Of a stretch of 17,246 nt of DNA, positions 1 to 7,255 are shown in pieces. The position numbers were made by a program, and so were the translations under genes. Under the pieces are notes generated by a model. It saw nothing but the letters and a program-made list of their open reading frames with translations. It was not told the DNA's origin and did no database searches. This stretch comes from Candidatus Sumerlaeota bacterium (GTDB lineage Bacteria; Sumerlaeota; Sumerlaeia; MWCT01), in contig JAPLSR010000234.1 of NCBI GenBank assembly GCA_026398545.1, positions 1 to 17,246 of the forward strand. The letters run 5' to 3'. Each line of letters opens with the position of its first letter. Positions within the stretch are counted from its first letter, which is position 1.

Positions 1-1100
1 ACTACCTCGCCGGTGTCAGACAGTTTCACCTTCATGATACGCACCCGGGATTCGGTCTCAATCTGCGTCAAATCCGGCGGAAGTTCCATCAATATGCCCA
101 GACGTCCGAAATACGGTTCCCTGATACTCCGCATCTCATCCCCGAGCATGATGCCGCTTTCAGCCTTGGTGAAATGGGGCTTAGCCTTCCCTGCCTCATC
201 TTCCAGTAAGGGGATGATAATCTCAGGGCGCATAACCCCTGCGCGAATCTGTGTGCGGCCTGAGATGGATGCTCTCCGACCGTTATTTTTCACTAAAAGG
301 TCAAATGTCCGCTTCGCCATTGCCATGCGGCCAAAACCCTCCGTCACAATGAGGGTTGTGGGGATTTCCTCATCACCCGTCACAGCCACGCCCAGCTCAT
401 ACCCCAGAATCGCCTTCAGGTCTTTGGCTCTGAAGCCCCCCACAATCACACCCTTCACCCCCACATCCATTGCCTTCTTGAAGACCACGTAACTGATGTT
501 GGAGCCGCCGATGAGAATCTTACCCGCATGTTCCTCCTTGATATCACCCTCATTCACAACGGCGGATGGGTCATTGGAGATAGCACAAATCTCTCCATAG
601 GTCTCCCCACCGATGCCAAAGATGCCCTGGATGAAGGTGCACGGACATTCAATATTAGCGCCAAGCCCTTCACGAATACCCTTTACCGTGCCGTCCACAT
701 ATGCCATGATGGCGATGCGCCGGGGTGGCTTGCGAATAAGGACCTGCCCCGTCACATCCGAGATGCGCTCAACCGTTCCGTCAAAGGGGGCACAGACAAT
801 GGTCTGGAAAAATTTGATGCCCAGAAACGGCTTGCTCTGGGCAATCGGTTCATTTGCCTGAACGGCATCCCCCTCTTTCTTCATCATAAATCTGTGAATC
901 TCTCTTGCCGAAATGCTTAAAAGGTTCATGACATTGACGGTCTGAATGTCATTGGGAATTTCCGTTTCCGCAATGACCTGCTCCGCCCTGACCCGCTCGC
1001 CGGGTCTGACCATGACGCGCCCGGGAATGGGCAGGGTGCGCTCTTTTTCAACGACTGTGCTGGCTATGACCTGCAGTCCGGGTGTGAAGACATTTGCCAT
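1..1100 (-). CDS. Barrel-sandwich (lipoyl-like) hypothetical protein, partial
   Basis: This is an open minus-strand frame of 366 codons from ATG at 1100 that runs off the left edge without a stop, so the C-terminus is missing. Residues about 25-50 (PGRVMVRPGERVRAEQVIAE) and about 100-125 (CAPFDGTVERISDVTGQVL) look like the two halves of a barrel-sandwich hybrid fold, as in biotinyl/lipoyl carriers and RnfC-type proteins. I see no lysine in a lipoylation or biotinylation motif, so it is probably not a carrier. A glycine-rich middle (about 165-235: GIFGIGGET, ILIGGSN, VIVGGF) follows. It lies downstream of the MutL-like ATPase in the same direction, 110 bp beyond that gene's restored end, so the two are probably co-transcribed and act together. 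A possible SD (AGGGAG) sits about 13 nt upstream, farther than usual. Function unknown; that it is a real gene is quite certain from the long coherent frame. Confidence 0.8.
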   Translation of the reverse strand, partial: MANVFTPGLQVIASTVVEKERTLPIPGRVMVRPGERVRAEQVIAETEIPNDIQTVNVMNLLSISAREIHRFMMKKEGDAVQANEPIAQSKPFLGIKFFQTIVCAPFDGTVERISDVTGQVLIRKPPRRIAIMAYVDGTVKGIREGLGANIECPCTFIQGIFGIGGETYGEICAISNDPSAVVNEGDIKEEHAGKILIGGSNISYVVFKKAMDVGVKGVIVGGFRAKDLKAILGYELGVAVTGDEEIPTTLIVTEGFGRMAMAKRTFDLLVKNNGRRASISGRTQIRAGVMRPEIIIPLLEDEAGKAKPHFTKAESGIMLGDEMRSIREPYFGRLGILMELPPDLTQIETESRVRIMKVKLSDTGEV

Positions 1101-1210
1101 GTTCGGGTCAGAACTCCCTTCTGAAGTCTTTTGCTTCCGTGTCCCCGCTCGCCGCTGGAACTGCACGGCATATTTTTGCCGGATGGCGCATAACAGGGCG
1201 TGTGAACGGT

Positions 1211-1315
1211 TTAATCATACATCTTGAATGCCTGATACCATCCGCCAATCATTTTGCGGCGTTGTGCAACATCCTCCGGAAAAGTCAGGGGACGCCCTCT
1301 CGTGTCAATCACCAG
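1211..1315 (-). pseudogene. Displaced C-terminal tail of the MutL-like ATPase
   Basis: The minus strand directly past the annotated stop of the ATPase is open in the -1 frame. It reads LVIDTRGRPLTFPEDV, then AQRRKMIGGWYQAFKMYD, then TAA. From memory, MutL-family proteins end in a similar way (a V-I-D-x-R-G-R-P-L segment, PED, then W-Y near the terminus). Adding one G to the coding-strand GGG at plus-strand 1321-1323 would give VVQGGVGLVIDTRG without a break. I see no slippery heptamer, so an indel (real mutation, or sequencing or assembly error) is likelier than programmed frameshifting. Confidence 0.7.
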
Positions 1316-3015
1316 CCCAACCCGCCCTGCACCACCTTTTTCACAGTCCTTCCATAACCGGCGCCGACATCAAACCGGCGCGTGGGCGTTGCCTCAACCT
1401 CCGCCTCCTCTTCCAGAGTCATGGGATAAAGGCGTATCTCACCCACAGGGATGGCTTCCGTGACAGGGGGCTTTGCCTCAGTGACTGAGCGTGTGTGGAT
1501 TTTGATATTCAGGCACGGCGCGCCATGTTTTGCCGCCCCCTTAGGCGCAATGCAGGTGCCAAGCGGAATCAGGCAGTCTTTTTCAAAGACCTCCTTTGCA
1601 GCCGCCTTGTTCACACTTGCAAGGACGCCCAGATGCGGCATCATGAAAATGCTATCCACCGCAAGACGCGTGAAACCGAGCGGCTGGAAGGAGTCAATCA
1701 TCATCATCATTGCCTGACAGCGCCGCGGGGCATGGGAAAGGATGCCGCCGCTGCCGATAAAGAGGTTCAGCTTCATCATATCAACAAGCGTCTCGCCGGA
1801 GGCGGTCTGGGCGAATGTGTCAGAGACTGAGCGAATGCGCTGGACACCTTTCAGTCCGACGGCAAGGAGCTTGTGCTGCTCAAAGGCGAGACGGAGCGCC
1901 TCACGGGCAAGCGCCTGTTCAATAATCAGTTCATTTTTCGTATGCGGAATGGTGGTGGGACGTATCATCTTATTCTTGATGCGGTTTGCCAGGTCATCTT
2001 CATCCATATCAAAAGGCACCCAGCGCAGGACATTATCCAACCCCGCCTCCGCTAAGACATTGGAGATGCTGTAACTCATGCCGAGATTTGCCGAAACCGT
2101 GCGGTTGAAGACGCCATCAAAATCGGAAAAGATATCCGTCGTTGCGCCGCCGATGTCCACACCCATGACGTTTATATGCTCCTCTTCCGCAACGGCATGA
2201 ATGAGATAACCCACCGCTCCGGGCGTTGGCATGATGGACACCTCCACCCACTCCTTGAGCTTGCCATATCCGGGCGCCTGCGACATGACGTGCTCCATGA
2301 AGAGGTCCTGTACTTTCTGTCGGGCAGGGAAGAGATTCTCCCGCTCAAGGGTCGGGCGGATATTATCAGTCACATAGAGAGTCGTCTTTTTCCCCAGCAC
2401 ATCGCGGATATTCTCCTGCGCCGCAGAGTTGCCCGCATAAATGACGGGTAGTGTGTAAGTATGTCCAAGGCGCGGATGCGGATCTGCGGCGGCTATGAAC
2501 TCCGCCATCTCCACCACATGGGTGACGGTGCCGCCATCCGTGCCGCCGGAAAGGAGAATCATATCGGGACGCAGGCTGCGTATCCGGGCTATCTTCTGAT
2601 GGGGAAGGCGTCCGTCATTGGAGGCAAGGACATCCATGACGATAGCGCCTGCTCCGAGGGCTGCCCTCTGTGCACTCTCCGCCGTCATCGCCTTCACCGC
2701 CCCCGCCACAAGCATCTGGAGACCGCCGCCCGCGCTGGATGTTGAGATATAAATATCCACCCCCACCTTGCCACGAGCGGGATGAATAATTTTATCGCCA
2801 TCAAGTATCTTCCTGCCGGAGAGTTCCTCCACCTCCTGCAGGGAGTTCAGCACCCCGCGCGTGACATCATTATAAGGCTCTTCAACGGTGGTGGGAGCCT
2901 CGCCCCTGAATGTCTGGCGGTATTCGCCCTTCTCATTCTTCTCAATGAGGATTGCCTTGGTCGTTGTGCTGCCACAGTCCGTGGCAATTATGACATTCAA
3001 TTCCTTTTCTTCCAT
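1309..3015 (-). CDS. glmL: MutL/GlmL-like ATPase, C-terminus frameshifted
   Basis: This matches the MutL/GlmL family, ASKHA-fold ATPases linked to adenosylcobalamin-dependent glutamate mutase and thought to be reactivating chaperones. The phosphate-1 loop is ATDCGSTTTKAIL (residues 11-23), and a second glycine/Asp motif DIGGATTD lies at 287-294. LSGGTDGG (155-162) and FIGSGGILSHA (about 418-428) are further nucleotide-binding-type loops. As written it has 568 codons ending VVQGGLGW. The next frame continues immediately with a family-like tail (see 1211-1315), so about 601 residues is the likely intact length. Start ATG 3015 lies 26 bp behind the upstream small ORF, with purine-rich GGAAGAAAG a little far upstream. 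No mutase subunit is in the window, so the client may be encoded elsewhere or differ from glutamate mutase. The family call is firm; the symbol reflects the family only. Confidence 0.85.
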   Translation of the reverse strand: MEEKELNVIIATDCGSTTTKAILIEKNEKGEYRQTFRGEAPTTVEEPYNDVTRGVLNSLQEVEELSGRKILDGDKIIHPARGKVGVDIYISTSSAGGGLQMLVAGAVKAMTAESAQRAALGAGAIVMDVLASNDGRLPHQKIARIRSLRPDMILLSGGTDGGTVTHVVEMAEFIAAADPHPRLGHTYTLPVIYAGNSAAQENIRDVLGKKTTLYVTDNIRPTLERENLFPARQKVQDLFMEHVMSQAPGYGKLKEWVEVSIMPTPGAVGYLIHAVAEEEHINVMGVDIGGATTDIFSDFDGVFNRTVSANLGMSYSISNVLAEAGLDNVLRWVPFDMDEDDLANRIKNKMIRPTTIPHTKNELIIEQALAREALRLAFEQHKLLAVGLKGVQRIRSVSDTFAQTASGETLVDMMKLNLFIGSGGILSHAPRRCQAMMMMIDSFQPLGFTRLAVDSIFMMPHLGVLASVNKAAAKEVFEKDCLIPLGTCIAPKGAAKHGAPCLNIKIHTRSVTEAKPPVTEAIPVGEIRLYPMTLEEEAEVEATPTRRFDVGAGYGRTVKKVVQGGLGW

Positions 3016-3040
3016 GCCCTTTTTTCGCTTTCTTCCTTCG

Positions 3041-3304
3041 TTACCCCTTTTTTAATTCAGCATCTTTCTCCTCAACGAGCTGTTCAATACGCTTCGTCAG
3101 GCGTTCAATGCCATCCCGCCGCTCAAATATGCGCGCAAGTCGTTCAAAATCCCCATGCGGCCAGAAGGGACCGATAATAGGCTCCAGGGCAACCATGACC
3201 TGGCTTCCAATAAATGAGATGGGGATGGCGCTCTGCAGAAAAAGGATGGCGGGGGCTTCAAGATTCCGCGTCCTGCGACTTCTCTTTGATGTGTCTCCTT
3301 GCAA
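3041..3304 (-). CDS. Small hypothetical protein, start uncertain
   Basis: This is a short minus-strand frame of about 87 residues, lying between the PH-like membrane protein and the ATPase. It carries a hydrophobic stretch (APAILFLQSAIPISFIGSQV) and then a charged, probably helical end (FERLARIFERRDGIERLTKRIEQLVEEKD), so it may be membrane-anchored with a short coiled coil. It overlaps the end of the upstream gene by 47 bp. No ATG lies near the overlap. I chose TTG at 3304 because AGAGG sits 9 nt upstream. The ATG at 3412 would mean a 155-bp overlap and is less likely. The stop lies 26 bp before the ATPase start, so all are probably one transcript. Family not recognised; existence is supported by position and by the coherent amphipathic C-terminus. 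Confidence 0.5.
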   Translation of the reverse strand: MQGDTSKRSRRTRNLEAPAILFLQSAIPISFIGSQVMVALEPIIGPFWPHGDFERLARIFERRDGIERLTKRIEQLVEEKDAELKKG

Positions 3305-3737
3305 AATCAAGCACCTCTGAGAGATTTTTCCCGCAGAGCAAGAAAAGACCTCTATAATTATCCAACCTGCCTGGCGTCTCAAATGGTGAAAGAAAAACAC
3401 CCAACCCTTCACGCTCCACTCTATGGAAATCCGACCATGCCCGACTCCGTGTCACGCCCAGAAAGGTGAATGACACATGAGTCGGCGTCAGATGGTAGGT
3501 GGTTGGCAGAAAAAATCGGGCGAGGGACAGAAAAAGAACCACCCCGGAAAAGACCACCCACACCACGGAGGAAAATCTCCATAAGACGAAACCGCAGAAG
3601 AGAGCGATAATCAGCACGGCGATGGCTGCCTTTTGGGGATGACTTCGCGCTGGAAAAACCCTCCATGTGAGGTTCTCTTCAGGCGTCTCGCCCGAATTTC
3701 CCCCCATGTCACAAAAACACTGTTCCTCACCCAACAT
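3258..3737 (-). CDS. Small membrane protein with PH-like C-terminal region
   Basis: A 159-residue protein. After a hydrophilic N-terminus come two membrane segments, about 38-53 (AAIAVLIIALFCGFVL) and about 58-75 (VVWVVFSGVVLFLSLARF). A region of alternating hydrophobic and polar residues follows (TTYHLTPTHVSFTFLGVTRSRAWSDF, given here only as its extent, about 79-104). The T-x-x-H-V-x-F plus R-x-W-x-x-F pattern resembles bacterial PH (bPH, YdbS-like) domains. It is first in the operon with the small ORF and the MutL-like ATPase. ATG 3737 has no SD, and a candidate promoter at 3749-3777 would place the transcript start only about 5 nt upstream, implying a leaderless message. The alternative ATG at 3707 would give a 149-residue protein beginning MGGNSGE. 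The PH assignment is tentative; the membrane topology is clear. Confidence 0.65.
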   Translation of the reverse strand: MLGEEQCFCDMGGNSGETPEENLTWRVFPARSHPQKAAIAVLIIALFCGFVLWRFSSVVWVVFSGVVLFLSLARFFLPTTYHLTPTHVSFTFLGVTRSRAWSDFHRVEREGLGVFLSPFETPGRLDNYRGLFLLCGKNLSEVLDFARRHIKEKSQDAES

Positions 3738-3748
3738 ATGTAAAATGT

Positions 3749-3777
3749 CTTAAAGACACTTTTTATACACACGTCAA
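3749..3777 (-). promoter_or_regulatory. Candidate promoter with overlapping palindrome
   Basis: On the minus strand TTGACG (3777-3772) is followed after 17 bp by TTTAAG (3754-3749). The -10 is embedded in the perfect 13-bp palindrome TGTCTT-A-AAGACA (plus strand, 3746-3758). A repressor site over the -10 would suit this arrangement. It would drive the PH-like/MutL operon. Confidence 0.4.
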
Positions 3778-3860
3778 GTCGTTTTTTTATTATCGTTCAA
3801 ATCCGCAGACTCTTGACATCAAAATAAAATGGCTCAGGATTCTTAAATATTCTCATGTGA

Positions 3861-4937
3861 GTGTTCGGTGTGCCGAAAAATTTGAAAATTGTTGTGGGAT
3901 TGAGCGGCGGGGTGGACAGCGCCACTGCGGCAGCCCTCCTCTGTGATGCCGGCTGGGATGTCACAGGCGTCCATCTCCACCTGCTGAAAGAAACCGACTC
4001 CCATCTGCAAAAAAATGAAATAGACGCCTGCGCCGTGGCTAAGTATCTGGGCATATCTTTTATCACACGGGATGTCTCCGGGCGGTTTGAAAAAGAGGTG
4101 CTCAATTATTTTATCCGGGAATATCTCTCCGGCAGGACGCCCAATCCCTGTATCTTTTGCAATCCGCTCATAAAATTCCGGTCGCTCCTCGATGTTGCAC
4201 GTGAGACAGGGGCGGAAAAAATCGCCACTGGGCATTACGTCAAGGTGAACTATGACCATCATTTCACGAGGTATATCATCAGGCGAGGCGCCGACCCGAG
4301 ACGAGACCAGTCTTATTTCCTGGCGCTTCTCACTCAAGAGGAGCTCGCCCCCTTTGTGGCTCCCCTGGGGGAAATGTCAAAAGATGAGGTGAAACACATC
4401 GCCCGCCGGTTCGGACTCAAGGCGGCTGAGCGCCCCCCCAGCCAGGAAATCTGCTTTGTCACCGGCGATTACAGGGAATTTCTTGAGAAATCCCCGGAGG
4501 TGAGGGAACGCCTCCAGCCCGGGGATATAATTGACACTCGAGGCAGGTTCCTTGGACGCCATAAGGGGCTCGCCTATTATACCATTGGTCAGCGGGAGGG
4601 TTTGGGAATCTCCGCCCCGCATCCGCTTTATGTGGTGCGGCTGGAAAATAAAATAAACCGGGTTGTTGTTGGAGGGAAATCTGAAACCTTTTCCACAAGA
4701 ATGAGGGTCTGCAAAATCAACTGGATTGCCCTGGAGGGACTGAAGAGAGAACGGCGCGCCGAGGTGCAGATTCGCTATCGCCACCGCGCCGCACAGGCAC
4801 GGTTGACTTCATTTGAGAACGGTAAAGATGTGTGTGTGGAATTTGACACGCCTCAGCCTTCCATCACACCCGGACAGGCAGCCGCCTTTTACCAGGATGA
4901 TGTCGTCCTCGGCGGCGGAATCATCGCAAATTTATGA
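3861..4937 (+). CDS. mnmA: tRNA-specific 2-thiouridylase MnmA
   Basis: MnmA is the cytoplasmic enzyme that adenylates C2 of the wobble uridine U34 in tRNA-Lys, -Glu and -Gln and inserts sulfur delivered by a sulfur-relay partner. At 358 residues it has the normal length. The ATP-pyrophosphatase loop is SGGVDS (15-20). The two catalytic cysteines are visible: Cys97 in GRTPNPC and Cys198 in SQEICF. ATGHYVK (about 122-128), RRDQSYFL (147-154) and YTIGQREGLG are further family signatures. The start is GTG at 3861; GTG 3870 is possible. No SD precedes it. TTGACA at 3813-3818 could be a -35, but no convincing -10 follows. It converges with cdd over a 24-bp gap. Identity is secure. Confidence 0.96.
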   Translation: MFGVPKNLKIVVGLSGGVDSATAAALLCDAGWDVTGVHLHLLKETDSHLQKNEIDACAVAKYLGISFITRDVSGRFEKEVLNYFIREYLSGRTPNPCIFCNPLIKFRSLLDVARETGAEKIATGHYVKVNYDHHFTRYIIRRGADPRRDQSYFLALLTQEELAPFVAPLGEMSKDEVKHIARRFGLKAAERPPSQEICFVTGDYREFLEKSPEVRERLQPGDIIDTRGRFLGRHKGLAYYTIGQREGLGISAPHPLYVVRLENKINRVVVGGKSETFSTRMRVCKINWIALEGLKRERRAEVQIRYRHRAAQARLTSFENGKDVCVEFDTPQPSITPGQAAAFYQDDVVLGGGIIANL

Positions 4938-4961
4938 GACACTTGAGATGTCGCCTGTATG

Positions 4962-5369
4962 TCATAATTTTTTCAATTCAAAGCGGTGGGGCATTAACTC
5001 ATTGAGGGAGTAAATGACCCGTCTTCCTTTGAGATTTTCAAGAATCACGGGGATATCTCCCGCAAATTCCACCAGGACCTGCCTGCATGCGCCGCAGGGC
5101 GCCGCCGGTTCCGGGGAATCCGCCACAACCGCGATGGCGAGAATCTGCCTCTCGCCTGAGGAAATCGCACGGGCAATGGCGCTCCGCTCAGCGCAGATGG
5201 TCAGACCATACGAGGCATTTTCCACATTACAGCCGGTGTAAATCCAGCCGGATGCGGCAATAATTGCAGCCCCAACTTTAAACCCGGAATAAGGGGCGTG
5301 AGCATTTTCACGGACAATCTTTGCCGCTCCCACAAGCTCGTTCATCTTTTCGGACGTGATTGTTTCCAT
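4962..5369 (-). CDS. cdd: Cytidine deaminase
   Basis: This is the zinc-dependent pyrimidine salvage enzyme that converts cytidine and deoxycytidine to (deoxy)uridine in the cytoplasm. At 135 residues it matches the short tetrameric class. Zinc ligands are Cys59 (TICAERSA), Cys92 and Cys95 (PCGACRQ), with Glu61 as proton shuttle. NVENASYG (48-55) is the substrate-binding signature and FKVGAA (30-35) is also conserved. AAAGG lies about 7 nt upstream of ATG 5369. It sits between mnmA and tsaB on the opposite strand, so it has its own transcript from the 5370-5505 gap. No defects are seen. Confidence 0.96.
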   Translation of the reverse strand: METITSEKMNELVGAAKIVRENAHAPYSGFKVGAAIIAASGWIYTGCNVENASYGLTICAERSAIARAISSGERQILAIAVVADSPEPAAPCGACRQVLVEFAGDIPVILENLKGRRVIYSLNELMPHRFELKKL

Positions 5370-5505
5370 AGGACACCTTTACCATTTTTTCTTACGCTAC
5401 CCAGATTGTTAAGTGCGGTTCAAGCATAAAAGTGCTTGCAAGGGAGTTCCGCCACGGCGCAAATAAACCTGATTTGACGGAAAAGCGGGAGATATTTTTT
5501 TACCC
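5370..5505 (+). other. Divergent cdd/tsaB spacer with a small hairpin
   Basis: This 136-bp gap must carry promoters for cdd (minus) and tsaB (plus). It contains a perfect 6-bp inverted repeat CAAGCA (5421-5426) and TGCTTG (5433-5438) around a 6-nt loop, running into the palindrome CTTGCAAG (5435-5442). TTGACG at 5474-5479 could be a tsaB -35, but no acceptable -10 sits at the right distance. No terminator or ORF is seen. Confidence 0.35.
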
Positions 5506-6198
5506 ATGCGCATCCTCTCAATTGACACATCCACAGATTGCGGCAGCATTGCCATTCTGGAAGATGAGACCCTGCGCGCCCTTCTGTCCCTGAATATCAA
5601 GAAGACCCATTCCCAGCGGCTTCTCGTGGGTGTGAATTTTCTGCTTGGCGAGTGCGGTCTGAAGGTCAATGACATGGACGCCATTGCGGTGGCGCGAGGA
5701 CCGGGCTCTTTCACCGGCGTCCGCATCGCCCTCGCCTGCGCCAAGGGTCTTGCCTTCGCCTCAGGTAAAACCCTTGTGGGCGTCTCCACACTGGAGGCAC
5801 TGGCATGGCAGAGCGCCGAACCTGACATCCTTCTCTGCCCGGTCCTTGATGCGCGACGCGGCGAGATTTTCGGTGCGGCATACAGAGAAGAGCGTATCAC
5901 GGGTCGGCTCTGCGAAGTCTTGCCCGGCCGTGCCGAACCACTCGATAAATTTCTCGAAAGCATAAGTGAACCGACGCTTTTTTCAGGGGATGGCGCCATC
6001 AAATTTGCGGATGCCATCAGGAAAAAACTGGACGGAAATGCCCGTTTTGCCCCGCCCGGACGCAACCTCCCCAGCGCCGTCACCGTGGCGCTTCTCGGCA
6101 GGGAACGTCTCCTGCGCGGGGAATCCGATGATGTGGAAACGCTGGTCCCGATTTACCTGCGCCAGCACGATGCGCGATTGCCTTTGCCATCTCATTGA
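5506..6198 (+). CDS. tsaB: tRNA N6-threonylcarbamoyladenosine biosynthesis protein TsaB
   Basis: TsaB is the non-catalytic ASKHA-fold partner that pairs with TsaD and TsaE to place threonylcarbamoyl on A37 of ANN-decoding tRNAs. It is 230 residues, the usual length. The start MRILSIDTST and the signature AVARGPGSFTGVRIALACAK (61-80) are diagnostic. ATG 5506 is preceded by GCGGGAGA about 14 nt upstream, a loose SD. The stop TGA lies 17 bp before the ATG of the Gfo/Idh oxidoreductase, so the two probably share a message. tsaD, tsaE and tsaC must lie elsewhere. Identity is secure. Confidence 0.95.
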   Translation: MRILSIDTSTDCGSIAILEDETLRALLSLNIKKTHSQRLLVGVNFLLGECGLKVNDMDAIAVARGPGSFTGVRIALACAKGLAFASGKTLVGVSTLEALAWQSAEPDILLCPVLDARRGEIFGAAYREERITGRLCEVLPGRAEPLDKFLESISEPTLFSGDGAIKFADAIRKKLDGNARFAPPGRNLPSAVTVALLGRERLLRGESDDVETLVPIYLRQHDARLPLPSH

Positions 6199-6203
6199 AC
6201 ACC

Positions 6204-6208
6204 GGAGG
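6204..6208 (+). promoter_or_regulatory. Shine-Dalgarno fixing the oxidoreductase start
   Basis: GGAGG sits 7 nt before ATG 6216. The frame also opens at TTG 6195, which overlaps the tsaB stop, but the SD would lie inside that longer coding region, so 6216 is preferred. Confidence 0.8.
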
Positions 6209-6215
6209 TCTTGGA

Positions 6216-7244
6216 ATGAAAATTGCCCAGGTTGGTTATGGTTACTGGGGACGCAATCTGATGCGCGTGGGGTGCGCACTGAAGAAGGCGCAGATGGTCT
6301 TGTGCTGTGACACAGACCCTGCGACGCGGGAGGCGCTGAAATCCGCCCACCCCAATATTGAGTTCTGTGATGATTATGCGACCATCCCTGACCGTGCCGA
6401 CATTGACGCTGTCATCATCGCCACTCCCGCCGGACTTCATTATGAGCAGGCGCGTGCAGCCCTCGTCGCTGGAAAGCACGTCCTTGTGGAAAAACCGCTC
6501 GCCCTCACCTCACGCGAGGCTCGCAACCTTATCGCCCTTGCGAAGAAAAAACGTCTCACACTCATGGTCGGACACACATTTCTTTATAACGACGCCGTGC
6601 GGTATGTGAAGGAAAAGATTGACGCCGGCGAGCTGGGGGAGATTTATTACGCCTCTTTCACGCGGCTGAACCTTGGAAGCGTCCGCCATGATGTGGATGC
6701 CCTCTGGAATCTTGCGCCGCATGATATATCCATTGCCCAATACTGGTTCGGTGAAAAGCCTGACAGGGTCAGCGCCGATGGCATCAGCTGCCTGCAGAAA
6801 GGGATTGACGATGTGGCATTTTTAAACCTGCATTATCCCAGCGGGCGATTTGCCCACATCCATGTGAGCTGGCTGGCGCCCTACAAGGTTCGCCAGGCAA
6901 TCATCGTCGGGAGCAGAAAAATGCTCGTCTGTGATGACACCTCCCCAGACCAGCGGGTGATGATTTTCGACAAGGGGATTGACCGCAAGGACCTCCCTGG
7001 AAAAGCGGCCGCCCTGCCATTCCAGAACTTCGCCCAGTTCACCCTCATCCAGCGCGCGGGCGATATTCTCATCCCCAAGATTCCCTTCCGCGAACCGCTC
7101 CAGGTGGAACTCCAGCATTTTGTTGACTGCGCGCTGAAGGGACAAAAACCGCTCACTGACGGATGGAACGGACTTGAGGTTGTGGAAATCCTTGAAGCGG
7201 CGGAGAAATCCCGCAAGAGAAAAAAAGAGCGGCTGGAAAAGTGA
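6216..7244 (+). CDS. Gfo/Idh/MocA family NAD(P)-dependent oxidoreductase
   Basis: A 342-residue cytoplasmic dehydrogenase of the glucose-fructose/inositol family. The N-terminal Rossmann loop is VGYGYWGRNL (6-15). ATPAGLHYE (69-77) and VEKPLALT (91-98, with the family's EKP lysine) are present, and NLAPHDISI (165-173) supplies the usual catalytic-region histidine. Members oxidise or reduce sugars, sugar nucleotides and cyclitols; the substrate cannot be read from sequence. The nearby glycosyltransferases hint at a nucleotide-sugar step, for example a UDP-sugar 3-dehydrogenase, but that is inference. The start is set by GGAGG at 6204-6208. It lies 17 bp behind tsaB and converges with the GT39-like gene over an 11-bp gap. 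Confidence 0.9.
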   Translation: MKIAQVGYGYWGRNLMRVGCALKKAQMVLCCDTDPATREALKSAHPNIEFCDDYATIPDRADIDAVIIATPAGLHYEQARAALVAGKHVLVEKPLALTSREARNLIALAKKKRLTLMVGHTFLYNDAVRYVKEKIDAGELGEIYYASFTRLNLGSVRHDVDALWNLAPHDISIAQYWFGEKPDRVSADGISCLQKGIDDVAFLNLHYPSGRFAHIHVSWLAPYKVRQAIIVGSRKMLVCDDTSPDQRVMIFDKGIDRKDLPGKAAALPFQNFAQFTLIQRAGDILIPKIPFREPLQVELQHFVDCALKGQKPLTDGWNGLEVVEILEAAEKSRKRKKERLEK

Positions 7245-7255
7245 GCAATTCGCCG

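Noticed and set aside
1309..1330. Programmed -1 frameshift in the ATPase
   Set aside because: No X-XXY-YYZ slippery heptamer is in frame before the stop, and no clear downstream stimulator was seen. A single-base indel is simpler.
3813..3848. Promoter for mnmA
   Set aside because: TTGACA is a good -35, but no acceptable -10 occurs at 15-19 bp; TTAAAT is 24 bp away.
5409..6083. Long minus-strand ORF of 224 codons
   Set aside because: It lies antisense to tsaB, whose motifs are unmistakable, and its translation is rich in S, R and P with no domain, as expected of a shadow frame.
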